Notes under the pieces: generated by a model
What the model saw: only the letters and a program-made list of their open reading frames with translations
What the model was told of the DNA's origin: nothing
Databases searched by the model: none
Part shown: one piece after another, positions 1 through 8,916 of the stretch
Layout: each line of letters begins with the position of its first letter
Numbering within the stretch: the first letter of the stretch is position 1
Translations under genes and position numbers: made by a program
Assembly: GCF_014650775.1 (NCBI RefSeq)
Contig: NZ_BMVP01000002.1
Coordinates: forward strand, 62,001-126,000
DNA: 64,000 bases
Source: Streptomyces cirratus
GTDB lineage: Bacteria; Actinomycetota; Actinomycetes; Streptomycetales; Streptomycetaceae
Direction: 5' to 3'

Positions 1-210
1 GCGCCGGGTGAGTGGCTGGTGTCCGCCGCCGCGAAGGCCGCCCCGGCCGACGGCACGATGCTGCTGTCGCCCGACAGCAACACCGTCTGGCAGGTCGTCG
101 GCGGCAAGAAGAAGGCCATGACGGCCGACCAGTTCGGCGAGGGCAAGCTCAGCTTCAACGACGTGGTCGGCGTCCCGACCGCCTTCACGGCGAAGTTCCC
201 CACGGTCTGA
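1..210 (+). CDS. C-terminal part of an unidentified protein (5' end outside window)
   Basis: The frame is open from base 1 to a TGA at 208-210 and encodes 69 residues, so the gene starts upstream of the window. An internal GTG at 19 is in frame but has no ribosome site and is not taken as the start. The tail contains a short aliphatic/Ser-Asp stretch (LLSPDSNTVWQVV) and a Lys-rich turn, with no catalytic motif that I recognise. It is followed by a tandem repeat and a strong terminator hairpin that it shares with the ABC permease gene on the other strand. Function unknown. Confidence 0.55.
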   Translation, partial: APGEWLVSAAAKAAPADGTMLLSPDSNTVWQVVGGKKKAMTADQFGEGKLSFNDVVGVPTAFTAKFPTV

Positions 211-213
211 CCG

Positions 214-318
214 GGACGCGCAAGGACCGCGGACGCGCAAGGACCGGACACGCAAGGACCGCGGACGCGCAAGGACCGCGGACGCGCAAGGACCGCGGAC
301 GCGCAAGAGCCGTGGACA
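214..318. repeat. 17-bp tandem repeat in intergenic spacer
   Basis: About six copies of a 17-base unit close to GGACGCGCAAGGACCGC, with slight decay at the ends, fill the gap between the partial gene and the terminator. The unit length is not a multiple of three and no start codon or ribosome site serves it, so it is probably a non-coding minisatellite. Confidence 0.8.
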
Positions 319-323
319 CGCGA

Positions 324-365
324 GAGCCCGGCCCGCACTCCCCTCCGGGAGCGCGGGCCGGGCTC
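324..365. terminator. Bidirectional hairpin terminator between convergent genes
   Basis: A perfect 13-bp GC stem (324-336 with 353-365) closes a 16-nt loop. It sits between the end of the partial plus-strand gene and the stop codon (372) of the minus-strand ABC permease. There is no T-tract, as is usual in Streptomyces. Confidence 0.75.
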
Positions 366-371
366 CGGCCG

Positions 372-2018
372 TCAGCCCTTGCTGACCGCCGTCAGGATCT
401 CGGGGATGCGGCGGGCCGCCAGGGGGGCCGCCAGGCGCAGGCCCGCCCAGGAGGCGAGCGTGGCCCAGGCGATGCCCAGGGGGAGGACGGTCCAGGCGAG
501 GGAGTGCTGCTCCGGGGTGGTGGCGAAGTAGACCGTCACCGTGATCACCGGGGCACAGATCACCGCCGAGGCGAGCATGCCGCCGAAGATGCTCAGCCAG
601 GCGAGCCCGGCCTGGCCCGGCGCCACGTTCTTGAACGCGCCGTCCGTGGGAATGGAGTACGGGAACCGGGCCGAGGCCAGCGCGCCCGTGCACAGCATCG
701 CGCCCAGCAGGGCCAGCGCCAGGCCCAGGGCGGTGGGGAAGTCGGCCCAGTTGCCCACCAGCGCGGCGGTGACCGCCGTGACCAGGACCGTGTACGGGAC
801 GGTGACCAGCGCCAGCGCCCCGGCGCGGGCCCGCATCTCCACGAAGACGTCGTGCGGGCTGGACAGGGTCTGCGCGACCATCCAGAACGCGGAGGTGTCC
901 TGCCCGAACTGGTTGTACATCTGGATGCCGAGCATGCCCGCGCCGAAGCAGGCGAGGTAGAGGGAGCCGGTCCCCTGGAGGGCGTTGAACACCGGCACGA
1001 TCAGGCCCACCGCCAGCGCCGTCACCCAGGCCGACTTGGTCTTCGGGTCGCGCAGCACGTACCGCAGGGTGCGCTGCATCGCGGCGCCCGTCCGGCCGCC
1101 GGGCAGCAGCGCCCAGACGCCCGGGCCCGAGTCGCGGTCCTTGCGGGGCGCGGCGGCCGCGAGGGTCGACCCGTCGGGGGTCACCATCAGCTTGGTCAGG
1201 CTGCGCTCCCAGAACCACAGGAGCCCGGCCAGGGCGGCGAGGGTGAGCAGCAACTGGGCCCCGGCGGCCGCGTAGTCGCCCTTGCTCGCGGAGTCGACCA
1301 TGCCGACCGCCGTCGCGGGCGGCAGCCAGCGGACGACCGCCTCGGCCGGTTCCAGGTGGGCCAGTCCGCCCGGCTGGAACAGGCGCTGACTGGCGAAGTT
1401 GGCCACCTGGGCGCCGATCGCGATGAGCAGGCCGCTGAGCAGCGCGAGGTCACGTCCCTTGCGGCTCGACAGCAGCCGCACGTTGGCGGTGGCCACGGCC
1501 CGCGCCAGGCTCACGTAGACCAGCAGCAGCAGCGGGACGGCCACGACGGCGAACACCGCCCCGGCCGCGCCCCGCGCCACCGCCACCACCGAGCCGACGG
1601 CCAGGCAGAGCGTGAACAGGGGCCCGATGCCGACCAACGAGGACGCCAGCAGGGCCCGTACGAGCGGACGCGGGCGCAGCGGCAGCATCACCAGCCGGCT
1701 CGGGTCGAGCGTCTCGTCGCCGGTCGGGAAGAACAGCGGCATGAAGCTCCAGGCGAGCGCGAGGATCGCCGCGAGGATCACGACGACCGTCCCCGCGTGC
1801 GCGCGGCCGTGCAGCAGGGCCAGCCCCAGCGTGACGAAGAAGCCCACCACCAGCGCCAGCGCGAGGGTGCCGAACCAGGCCGCCTTGCGCTTCGAGGAGC
1901 CCTTGAGCCCGTTCTTGAGCAACGACAGCTTGAGGCGGACGAAGAGCGGCGTCAGGGGCAGGGCCGGGACGGCGGTGACGGGTGCCGCCGGGGCGGCGGC
2001 GGTGACCGGGGTGCTCAT
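372..2018 (-). CDS. ABC transporter permease subunit
   Basis: A 548-residue integral membrane protein. After a short Ala/Pro-rich N-terminus it has about a dozen hydrophobic segments spread over its length (for example ALALVVGFFVTLGLALL near residue 55 and VTALAVGLIVPVFNAL near 335). It has no ATPase motifs, so it is the membrane half of an ABC exporter. Its ATG overlaps the stop codon of the upstream ATPase gene (ATGA at 2015-2018), indicating translational coupling and a two-gene operon. Substrate not deducible. Large single-chain permeases of this type accompany ABC-2-like drug or lipid exporters. Confidence 0.85.
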   Translation of the reverse strand: MSTPVTAAAPAAPVTAVPALPLTPLFVRLKLSLLKNGLKGSSKRKAAWFGTLALALVVGFFVTLGLALLHGRAHAGTVVVILAAILALAWSFMPLFFPTGDETLDPSRLVMLPLRPRPLVRALLASSLVGIGPLFTLCLAVGSVVAVARGAAGAVFAVVAVPLLLLVYVSLARAVATANVRLLSSRKGRDLALLSGLLIAIGAQVANFASQRLFQPGGLAHLEPAEAVVRWLPPATAVGMVDSASKGDYAAAGAQLLLTLAALAGLLWFWERSLTKLMVTPDGSTLAAAAPRKDRDSGPGVWALLPGGRTGAAMQRTLRYVLRDPKTKSAWVTALAVGLIVPVFNALQGTGSLYLACFGAGMLGIQMYNQFGQDTSAFWMVAQTLSSPHDVFVEMRARAGALALVTVPYTVLVTAVTAALVGNWADFPTALGLALALLGAMLCTGALASARFPYSIPTDGAFKNVAPGQAGLAWLSIFGGMLASAVICAPVITVTVYFATTPEQHSLAWTVLPLGIAWATLASWAGLRLAAPLAARRIPEILTAVSKG

Positions 2019-2845
2019 CGGCCGCCGCCCAGCCAGTCCAGGGAGTCGCCCGCGGCCCGGTCCTGCGCTCCGACGAGTTCCAGGAACGCGTTCTGCAGCG
2101 AGGGCGCGTCACCCCGGACGTCCGCCAGCGGGCCCGCAGCGCGGATGTGGCCGCCGGCCATGACGGCCACCCAGTCGCACAGCGACTCGACGAGCTCCAT
2201 CACGTGGGAGGAGAACACGACGGTGGCACCGGACGCGGTGTAACGTTCCAGCACTCCGCGGATGGTCTGCGCCGACACCGGGTCGACGCCCTCGAACGGC
2301 TCGTCCAGGAACAGGACTTCCGGGTTGTGCAGCAGCGCGGCCGCCAGGCCGATCTTCTTGCGCATGCCCGTCGAGTAGTCCACGACCAGCTTGTGCTGTG
2401 AGCCCGCGAGGTCCAGCACCTCCAGCAGCTGCGTCGCCCGCTTGTCCGTCTCCTCGCCCGGCAGGCCGCGCAGCCGGCCCATGTAGCCGAGCAGCTCCCG
2501 CCCGGAGAGCCGCTCGAAGAGCCGCAGCCCCTCCGGCAGGACGCCGATCCGCGACTTCACCTCGACCGGGTCCGCCCAGACGTCGTGTCCGGCGACGAAG
2601 ACCCGCCCCATGTCGGGGCGCAGCAGTCCGGTCACCATCGACAGCGTGGTCGTCTTGCCCGCGCCGTTCGGGCCGACGAGCCCGATGAACCGGCCCGCCG
2701 GGATCTCCAGATCGATGCCGGCCACGGCCACTTGCTCGCCGAACCGCTTCCACAGCCCCTCTATCCGCACGGCGGCGGGCGGCGTGGATCGCACGCCACC
2801 CGTCGAACCGCCCGTCCTGCCCGTCGCATCACCCTGGTCCGGCAT
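2015..2845 (-). CDS. ABC transporter ATP-binding protein
   Basis: A 276-residue ATPase that energises the permease encoded next to it. It has a Walker A motif GPNGAGKTT (about residue 58), the signature STGMRKK (about residue 159), a Walker B VLFLDEP followed by a glutamate and an H-loop SSHVMEL. This order and spacing are those of a single nucleotide-binding domain. A Gly/Thr-rich N-terminal tail of about 25 residues precedes the domain. The gene is first in the operon. Upstream are an inverted repeat and a direct repeat that may be operators. Confidence 0.93.
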   Translation of the reverse strand: MPDQGDATGRTGGSTGGVRSTPPAAVRIEGLWKRFGEQVAVAGIDLEIPAGRFIGLVGPNGAGKTTTLSMVTGLLRPDMGRVFVAGHDVWADPVEVKSRIGVLPEGLRLFERLSGRELLGYMGRLRGLPGEETDKRATQLLEVLDLAGSQHKLVVDYSTGMRKKIGLAAALLHNPEVLFLDEPFEGVDPVSAQTIRGVLERYTASGATVVFSSHVMELVESLCDWVAVMAGGHIRAAGPLADVRGDAPSLQNAFLELVGAQDRAAGDSLDWLGGGR

Positions 2846-2882
2846 GCGCCTGCCTCTCGTTCTGATCCCCGTGGTCGTACTT

Positions 2883-2899
2883 TCCTCACCATATGAGGA
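2883..2899. promoter_or_regulatory. Inverted repeat upstream of ABC operon
   Basis: TCCTCA and TGAGGA form a perfect 6-bp inverted repeat around a 5-base spacer, 38 bases before the ATPase start. The position suits a repressor operator. No regulator gene is adjacent, so the partner is unknown. Confidence 0.4.
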
Positions 2900-2924
2900 G
2901 GGAACGAGTCGGCAGCAGTTACTT

Positions 2925-2950
2925 ATGTCATGAAGTACTCATGTCATGAA
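2925..2950. repeat. Direct repeat ATGTCATGAA x2 in promoter region
   Basis: The 10-mer ATGTCATGAA occurs at 2925-2934 and 2941-2950, 16 bases apart, in an AT-richer stretch between the prim-pol gene's 3' end and the ABC operon. Such a pair may bind a dimeric regulator or may be fortuitous. Confidence 0.4.
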
Positions 2951-2990
2951 CTCAGGCCTTCATGGACGGGGAGCGGGCTCAGGCGCCGTG

Positions 2991-3665
2991 CTAGGCGCGG
3001 GCCGCGGCCGCCTGGCTGCCGCACGCGTAGGCGAGCGCGTCGATCAGCTCCTCGGTGTCCGGCAGCCACCGGTTCGCCGGAGTGGGCTTGCGCGCCCACT
3101 GCACCGGGCCCCGGCCGCCGAAACGGGTGGGCGGCGCGGCGACGTACTCGCCCTCGCCCCGCGCGACCATGTCGATCGCGGGCGCCGACCAGCCCAGCTT
3201 CCGTACCAGGTCCGGCACCTTCGCCCCGGCTCCGGGCAGGACGAAGAACAGCATCCGGTGGTCGGGAGTGAGGGTGACCGGGCCCAGCGTGCGCTGCATC
3301 CGCTCCAGCCGCGCCACGGCGTGGATCCCGGCGGCCGACGGCACGTCGATGGCGTCGAAGGTCCGTCCCGTCGGCAGCAGGATGGAGGCCCGCGGCTGCT
3401 TCGCCCAGATGCGCCGCACCTGTACCGCGCTGCCGGTGGCCAGCGCCGCCCAGTCCTTCACCGCCGGGTGCGCCCCGGGCGCCGCGCAGTCCGGATCGCC
3501 GCAGGAGCACACCTCCCGGCCGTCGCCGACCTCCAGCCAGGTGCCCGCGAAGACATCCCAGTGCCGTTCTTCCGCGTACCGCACGGCATGGTCCAGCAGC
3601 TGCTCGCCGCGCTGCTTGGGGATGGGTGCGGTCTCCGTGACTCCGATGGTCTCTTCCACGTCCAT
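2991..3665 (-). CDS. Bifunctional DNA primase/polymerase (prim-pol) N-terminal domain protein
   Basis: A 224-residue soluble protein matching the prim-pol domain found alone in many Streptomyces proteins of unknown cellular role. A Cys-rich loop (CSCGDPDC, about residue 54) precedes a GAHP motif, and the core runs to a C-terminal GGRGPVQWARKP stretch. The start at 3665 is chosen because GGGAG lies 8 bases upstream; an in-frame GTG 18 bases earlier has no ribosome site. No helicase domain is fused, unlike phage primase-helicases, so a role in replication is not implied. It is divergent from the regulator at 3880. Confidence 0.7.
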   Translation of the reverse strand: MDVEETIGVTETAPIPKQRGEQLLDHAVRYAEERHWDVFAGTWLEVGDGREVCSCGDPDCAAPGAHPAVKDWAALATGSAVQVRRIWAKQPRASILLPTGRTFDAIDVPSAAGIHAVARLERMQRTLGPVTLTPDHRMLFFVLPGAGAKVPDLVRKLGWSAPAIDMVARGEGEYVAAPPTRFGGRGPVQWARKPTPANRWLPDTEELIDALAYACGSQAAAARA

Positions 3666-3879
3666 CACAACTCCCGCACCCACCGGGGGTTACGGGCGTA
3701 AACCGGGTCGTACGCGGAGCATCGATCCTGCAAATGGGGCGCACGGAAGCACGTGCGGGGGCGCGTAGGAGCCCGGGGCGCGGTCCGTGGGTAGCGACAC
3801 CACGCAGAGAGGAAGATTCTCCGCACATCAGGCGGGAAGTGATCATTCCATCGCTCTCCCGCGGCTTCAGGGGGTTTTC

Positions 3880-5262
3880 ATGGCAGCCAGGCCTCTCCTC
3901 GCCCGCCAGCCGAACGAACGGCTGCAGGCGCTCATCCAGGAAGCCGGGTGCTCCAACGCCGGGCTCGCCCGGCGCGTGAACATGTGCGGGGCCGAGCACG
4001 GCCTCGATCTCCGCTACGACAAGACCTCCGTGGCGCGTTGGCTGCGCGGCCAGCAGCCGCGTGGCCGGGCGCCCGGCATCATCGCCGAGGCGATCGGGCG
4101 CAAACTCGGCCGGACCGTCACCATCGACGAGATCGGCATGGCCAACGGCAAGAACCTCGCCTCCGGCGTCGGCCTGCAGTTCTCCCCGACCGTCGTCGGC
4201 GCCATCGAGCAGGTCTGCGAGCTGTGGCGCAGCGACGTCGGCCGCCGCGATTTCCTCTCCGGATCCAGCGTGGCCGCCTCCGCCCTCGTCGAACCCAGCC
4301 GCGACTGGCTGATCACCGGCGCCGACCCGCAGGTGGCCCGCAACAGCGGCTCGCGCGTCGGGATGCCCGACGTCGAAGCGGTACGGGCCACCACCGAGGC
4401 CCTCAAGGAACTCGACCACCGCTTCGGCAGCGGGCACGTGCGCCCGGTGGTGGTGCACTACCTCAACTCCGTCGTGTCGGGGCTGATCGGCGGCTCCTAC
4501 CGGGAACCGGTCGGGCGGGCGCTGTTCGCGGCCGTGGCCCGGCTCACGGAACTGGCGGGCTACATGGCGGTGGACACGGGCCAGCCGGGCCTGGCCCAGC
4601 GCTACTACATCCAGGCGCTACGGCTGGCCCAGGCGGCCGGCGACCGCGCGTACGGCGGCTACGTCCTGGCCGCGTCCATGAGCCACCTCGCCGCCGAACT
4701 CGGCAACCCCAGGGAGATCGCGCAGCTGGCGCGGGCCGCCCAGGAGGGCACGCGCGGGCAGGTCACCCCGAGAGTGGAGGCCATGTTCTACGCCGCCGAG
4801 GCGCGCGGGCACGCGCTGCTGGGTGACGCCCGGGCCACGGCCGTGCTGTCGGGGCGGGCGGTGACCGCGCTGGAGCGGGCGGAGCCGGAGTCGGGGGACG
4901 ATCCGGTGTGGATCCGCCACTTCGACCAGGCCTACCTCGCCGACGAGCTGGCCCACTGCCACCGGGACCTCGGCCAGGCCGACGCGGCGGCCAGACGGGC
5001 CGAGGAGGCGCTGCGGGGCCTGCCCGAGACCAAGGCGCGGCGCCGGGCGATCGGGCTGCTGCTGCTGGCGGCGGCGCAGGTCCAGCAGCGGGAGGTGGAG
5101 CAGGCCTGCCAGACGGCGGCGAAGGCCGCGGACCTGCTGGAATCGCTGCGGACCCGGCGCGGGGCGGAGTACCTGGAAGACTTCCGGGCCCGGCTGGAGC
5201 CGTACCGCGAGGAGGCGGCGGTGCGGGAGTTCGCGGCGCGGCTGGAGGTGGCGGTGGCCTGA
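3880..5262 (+). CDS. NsdA-like transcriptional regulator with TPR-like C-terminal domain
   Basis: A 460-residue protein. The N-terminal 90 residues form a helix-turn-helix-like region (LQALIQEAGCSNAGLARRVN, SVARWLRG, then TVTIDEIGMANG). A conserved linker includes FSPTVVGAIEQVCELW and RRDFLSGSSVAASA. From about residue 170 to the end, repeated helical pairs (GQPGLAQRYYIQALRLAQ, ARGHALLGDA, AHCHRDLGQADAAARRAEEA) look like TPRs. This layout is the Streptomyces family that includes the antibiotic and sporulation repressor NsdA; I judge family membership, not orthology. ATG at 3880 follows a GGGGG ribosome site. In-frame codons upstream lack one. Confidence 0.75.
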   Translation: MAARPLLARQPNERLQALIQEAGCSNAGLARRVNMCGAEHGLDLRYDKTSVARWLRGQQPRGRAPGIIAEAIGRKLGRTVTIDEIGMANGKNLASGVGLQFSPTVVGAIEQVCELWRSDVGRRDFLSGSSVAASALVEPSRDWLITGADPQVARNSGSRVGMPDVEAVRATTEALKELDHRFGSGHVRPVVVHYLNSVVSGLIGGSYREPVGRALFAAVARLTELAGYMAVDTGQPGLAQRYYIQALRLAQAAGDRAYGGYVLAASMSHLAAELGNPREIAQLARAAQEGTRGQVTPRVEAMFYAAEARGHALLGDARATAVLSGRAVTALERAEPESGDDPVWIRHFDQAYLADELAHCHRDLGQADAAARRAEEALRGLPETKARRRAIGLLLLAAAQVQQREVEQACQTAAKAADLLESLRTRRGAEYLEDFRARLEPYREEAAVREFAARLEVAVA

Positions 5263-5367
5263 GGCCGGGGGCGGGGCTCCCGGCGGGACTGACGGGGGCG
5301 GCCGGTGACCGGGTAGCGTGGGCCGACGGTTCCGTACGTTGCGGGCAGGTCGGTGAAGGAGTTCCCG

Positions 5368-6876
5368 GTGACGGAGAGCGGACAGGGGAGCGGCCACGAG
5401 GCCGCCCCGCAGGCCGGCGCCCCGTGGGGCCGGGACCCGGGGTACGGGTCGCAGCCGGACGGCGCGCAGCAGCCGGAGCACCCGGGGTACGGGGCGCGGG
5501 AGCCCCGCACGCCGGGCGGCCCCGCCTACGGTTACCCGGCGCAGGCCCCGTCCGGGTACGCCCCCGGGCCGGGGTACGGGTACCCGCCGCCGGGGCACGT
5601 GGTCGGCCCGGGCTTCGAGGGTCCGGGGGACCCGCACGGCTACGGGTACCCACCGCTGCCGGAGGCGGTGACCCAGTACATCCCGCCCATACCGGGCACG
5701 CCCGGCCCGGTCGAGGCGGCGACGCAGTACATCCCGCCGGTCCCGGGTCACCATGAGGCCGCGACGCAGTACATCGCCCCGGTCCCGGCAGCGCCCGCCC
5801 ACAACGAGGCGGCGACGCAGTACATCCCGCCGGTCCCGGGTCACCATGAGGCGGCGACGCAGTACATGGCCCCGGTCCCCGCAGCGCCCGCCCACAACGA
5901 GGCGGCCACGCAGTACATCCCGCCGGTCCCGGGTCACCATGAGGCCGCGACGCAGTACATCGCCCCGGTCCCGGCAGCGCCCGCGCACCACGAGGCGGCG
6001 ACGCAGTTCATCGCCCCCGTACCGGCAGCGCCCGGGGACTCGGCCGTACAGGGCTTCGACGGCCTCTTCCGCAGCGACGGCGGCGACGATGCCGCCGGGC
6101 ACACCCAGCAGCTGCCGCCCGTCCAGGAGCCCGTGCTGCACCGGGCCCCGCACCCGCGGGGCCCCGTAGGACCTCCCGCGGGACCCGTACCGCCCCGGCA
6201 GCAGTACGCGCCCGCGCCGCCCCCGCCGCCTCCCGCGCCCCCGCGCAAGGTGTCGGCCGGGGTCATCGCCGCCGCGGTCATCGGCCTCGCCGTGACCGGG
6301 CTCGGCGTCGGCTCGCTGCTCGCCGACGGCGGCAAGGCCGCCAACAGCGACCCGGGCGCGGCGGTCCCCGCGCCGACCGGCTCCGGCGCGACGGCGGCCG
6401 GGGACGCCCAGGTCGACCCGGCCCGCCAGCAGGCCGTCCAGCTCGACAAGGTGCTCGCGGACAGCAACGAGAGCCGGGCGGCGGTGATCAAGGCCGTCGA
6501 CGACATCAAGAGCTGCCGCAACCTCGACCAGGCGGCCCTGGACCTGCGGGACGCGGCCCGTCAGCGCGAGGAAATGGTCACCCGGCTACAGGACTTGAAG
6601 ATGGACGAGCTGCCCGACCACGTGAAGCTCGCCGCCGCCCTGACCAAGGCCTGGAAGTCCTCGGCCGCCGCCGACCGCAGCTACGCGGGCTGGGCGGACG
6701 ACGTCGGCCACGACAAGGGCACGTGCAAGGACGGCAAGGCCAAGTCCACCGGCAACGCCGCCGACGCCAACAAGTCCAGCGGTGAGGCGACACGGGCCAA
6801 GGAGTCGGCCGCGACCATGTGGAACTCGATCGCGGCCAAGTACGGGCTCACCCGCCGGGACAAGACCGAGCTGTGA
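5368..6876 (+). CDS. Single-span membrane protein with Pro-rich repeat domain
   Basis: A 502-residue protein of unknown function. Residues 1-100 are Gly/Tyr/Pro-rich. Residues about 100-225 carry eight copies of a motif close to EAATQYIPPVP with alternating linkers. A Pro-rich stretch then leads to one membrane span (VIAAAVIGLAVTGLGVGSLL, about residues 297-316). The last 180 residues are predicted outside and helical, with two Cys (SCRNLDQ and GTCKDG) that could pair. GTG 5368 is chosen because AAGGAG lies 6 bases before it. The N-terminal cytoplasmic repeats resemble low-complexity scaffolds. It lies just downstream of the NsdA-like gene on the same strand. Confidence 0.75.
   Translation: MTESGQGSGHEAAPQAGAPWGRDPGYGSQPDGAQQPEHPGYGAREPRTPGGPAYGYPAQAPSGYAPGPGYGYPPPGHVVGPGFEGPGDPHGYGYPPLPEAVTQYIPPIPGTPGPVEAATQYIPPVPGHHEAATQYIAPVPAAPAHNEAATQYIPPVPGHHEAATQYMAPVPAAPAHNEAATQYIPPVPGHHEAATQYIAPVPAAPAHHEAATQFIAPVPAAPGDSAVQGFDGLFRSDGGDDAAGHTQQLPPVQEPVLHRAPHPRGPVGPPAGPVPPRQQYAPAPPPPPPAPPRKVSAGVIAAAVIGLAVTGLGVGSLLADGGKAANSDPGAAVPAPTGSGATAAGDAQVDPARQQAVQLDKVLADSNESRAAVIKAVDDIKSCRNLDQAALDLRDAARQREEMVTRLQDLKMDELPDHVKLAAALTKAWKSSAAADRSYAGWADDVGHDKGTCKDGKAKSTGNAADANKSSGEATRAKESAATMWNSIAAKYGLTRRDKTEL
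5671..6039 (+). repeat. In-frame coding repeat (EAATQYIPPVP units)
   Basis: Tandem units encoding EA(A/V)TQ(Y/F)I.PVP, alternating GHH and AAPAHN linkers, make a near-identical DNA array within the gene at 5368. Near-identity at the nucleotide level suggests recent expansion; copy number probably varies between strains. Confidence 0.85.
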
Positions 6877-6914
6877 GAGCCGCCTGAGCCCGGGGTCTGA
6901 AACCGCGCGATCTC

Positions 6915-6982
6915 GAACCGCCGGGCCTGTCGAACCGCCCGGCCTGTCAAGCCGCTCGGCCTGTCAAGCCGCCCGGTCTCAC
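6915..6982. repeat. 17-bp tandem repeat, four copies
   Basis: Units close to GAACCGCCCGGCCTGTC begin at 6915, 6932, 6949 and 6966. The last one overlaps the stop codon of the lipoprotein gene. The array separates two convergent genes. Confidence 0.75.
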
Positions 6983-8265
6983 GCCGCGCGTGGCGCCGCC
7001 TCCAGGGTCGGGGTCATGTCCTGGGGTTCCTCGCCCGGCTGCGCGACGAGGCGGCCCTGCTGGACGACCTGGAAGGTGACCCGCCCGTTGGAGATGCGCG
7101 GGAAGCCGGCGACGGCCCGTACGTCCTGGTCGCGCCAGCTGAGCTCGGGGGTGAGGCCGCCGGTCTGAACGCCCGCGGTCTGGTTGAGGGCCTTGGCGAT
7201 CTTGCGTGCGGTGACGTCCTCGTCGGCCTTGAGGCGGCCGACGATCTCGCTGAGCACGGTGTACGCGATCCAGGTGGTCTGCGTCCCGCTGTCGTCGGGG
7301 TCCACGGTGTCGTCCCCGAAGGCCCGTTCGGAGATCACCTTGCGCATCGGCCCCCACAGCGGGTCGCCCGACACCGGGTACCAACTGGTGAGGTACGCGC
7401 CCTCGAAGGGGCTCTCCCGGCCGCCGGTGCGGTCGACCAGCGCCTGGCTGACGCTGCCGAGGACGGAGGCGATCTGCGGCTTCTTGCGCTTCTCGTCGGT
7501 GCGGCGGAACGCGTCGAGGAAGGTCTCCGTGCGCTCGCCGAGCACCGCCGTCACGCAGCCCCGGTCCTTGGCGGCGGGGCCGGTGGTGTCGGTCAGCGCC
7601 TCCCGGGCCTCGGCCGTGTAGTCGGCGCCGTCCTCGGCCGCCCGTATGTCGGCGGAGTCCGGCACCTTGTTGGCCCGCAGCCCGGCGTTGAGCAGTACGG
7701 GCATCGCATCGCCCGCGAGGGTGTCGGGCCGGACCAGTGCCACCTGGGTGCAGGTCTTGGCGAGCTGGTGTCCGGCGCCGGCGAGGAGCACGGGCTGGCC
7801 GCCGTTGACGGGGTAGGAGAGGGTGCTCTCGAACTCCTCGGAGGAGACCCCGTAGCCGCCGATGAAGGGAATGCCCTCGGCCTCCAGGGGGGCCATGAAG
7901 GCGCGGCCGTGCTGGCTGTACGAGCCGACGACCGCGACGGCCTTCTCGGCGATCGCCTGGCGCGCGCAGTCGGCGGCGCCGGTGGGGGTGTTCTTCTCGT
8001 TGCAGGTCAGGACGCGCAGCTTGTGGCCGTTGATGCCGCCCTTGGCGTTCACCCAGCGTTCGTACGCCTTGGCCATGCCGGGCATGCCGGGCATGTTGGT
8101 CGCCTGCGTCCCGATGGGGGCGAAGGTCATCACGGTGATGGTGCCCCCGGAGCCCCCCGAGCCCCCGGGGACCAGCCCGCATCCGGCGACGAGGCACGCA
8201 CCCATCGCCGTGGCCAGGAAGGTGCGGGAGAGGGAGGTCGTGCGTCGCCGGTCGGTCATGTTCAT
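6979..8265 (-). CDS. Branched-chain amino-acid-type ABC substrate-binding lipoprotein
   Basis: A 428-residue exported lipoprotein of the Leu/Ile/Val-binding (type I periplasmic-binding) fold. A signal peptide of about 23 residues ends in the lipobox LVAGC. The mature part has hallmarks of this family: an early GTITVMTFAPIGTQA strand, a segment with G.KLRVLTCNEKNTP, and VAVVGSYSQHGRAF. The ATG at 8265 is chosen; an alternative ATG lies 6 bases inside. No permease or ATPase genes flank it, so it is an orphan binding protein that may act as a receptor rather than in transport. Ligand unknown. Confidence 0.8.
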   Translation of the reverse strand: MNMTDRRRTTSLSRTFLATAMGACLVAGCGLVPGGSGGSGGTITVMTFAPIGTQATNMPGMPGMAKAYERWVNAKGGINGHKLRVLTCNEKNTPTGAADCARQAIAEKAVAVVGSYSQHGRAFMAPLEAEGIPFIGGYGVSSEEFESTLSYPVNGGQPVLLAGAGHQLAKTCTQVALVRPDTLAGDAMPVLLNAGLRANKVPDSADIRAAEDGADYTAEAREALTDTTGPAAKDRGCVTAVLGERTETFLDAFRRTDEKRKKPQIASVLGSVSQALVDRTGGRESPFEGAYLTSWYPVSGDPLWGPMRKVISERAFGDDTVDPDDSGTQTTWIAYTVLSEIVGRLKADEDVTARKIAKALNQTAGVQTGGLTPELSWRDQDVRAVAGFPRISNGRVTFQVVQQGRLVAQPGEEPQDMTPTLEAAPRAA

Positions 8266-8398
8266 GCACCATTCCGCCCCAGGGGGAACGCGGGCATGAG
8301 GTGTACACAACATTCGGTGACGCGGAGGTGAATTGCGGGGGCCGCGGCACACACAGGTGCTTCAAGATCGCGCCTGGGGGGAACGTACGATCGAAAGC

Positions 8399-8902
8399 GT
8401 GACATTCGCCCAAGGTTCGAAGAACTCTTCCCGCCGCGGCGGCCGCTCCTCCACCATGGGCGGCATGCCCCTCAACGACATGCCGTGGTGGCGCTGGCGC
8501 AGCAACGTGCGCTCGGCGCTGCACATGCTTTCCGACCCGGTGTTCCAGGAGGAGGTCTGGCAGGCCGGTGTCGAAGGGTACGGAGACGTCACCGACGCCG
8601 TGTACCGGCTCGTCGAGGACACCTGGCTCGACAGCTGGTCGGCGGAGAAGTACGTCGGCACGATCTTCCGCGACTCCGGCGAGGCGGCCCTCGTCGACCT
8701 CGCGGTCCTGCGCGTGCTGCGCATCCTGCACCAGGTCGGTCCGGACGCGCCCGTGTCCGCGTACCTGGAGCACCACGCCTGGCCCGAGGCGGTGCGCGCG
8801 GCGCGCGAGGCGCACGTACGGCTCGCGACGGCGGACGGGGAAGATCCGGACGCCGCGCCCAGCTCGATCGAAGTACTGAGGATCCTCACCCGCGCGGTGT
8901 GA
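8399..8902 (+). CDS. Conserved Streptomyces protein of unknown function, next to purU
   Basis: About 167 residues, soluble. The N-terminal 25 residues are basic and Ser-rich. The rest is helical and acidic with Trp pairs (PWWRWRSNVRSALHML, DTWLDSWSAEKYVG). No known catalytic motif. GTG 8399 has only a weak GAAAG site; ATG 8458 is an alternative. It ends 14 bases before purU and is probably co-transcribed with it. It is divergent from the lipoprotein gene. Confidence 0.65.
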   Translation: MTFAQGSKNSSRRGGRSSTMGGMPLNDMPWWRWRSNVRSALHMLSDPVFQEEVWQAGVEGYGDVTDAVYRLVEDTWLDSWSAEKYVGTIFRDSGEAALVDLAVLRVLRILHQVGPDAPVSAYLEHHAWPEAVRAAREAHVRLATADGEDPDAAPSSIEVLRILTRAV

Positions 8903-8916
8903 AAGGCTTTGCCGTC

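Noticed and set aside
214-318. CRISPR or coding repeat
   Set aside because: 17-bp units are directly abutting without spacers and out of phase for coding.
12-2243. 743-codon open frame on the plus strand
   Set aside because: It is antisense to the ABC permease and ATPase genes, very Arg/Gly-rich, with no ribosome site. Such frames are common opposite high-GC genes.
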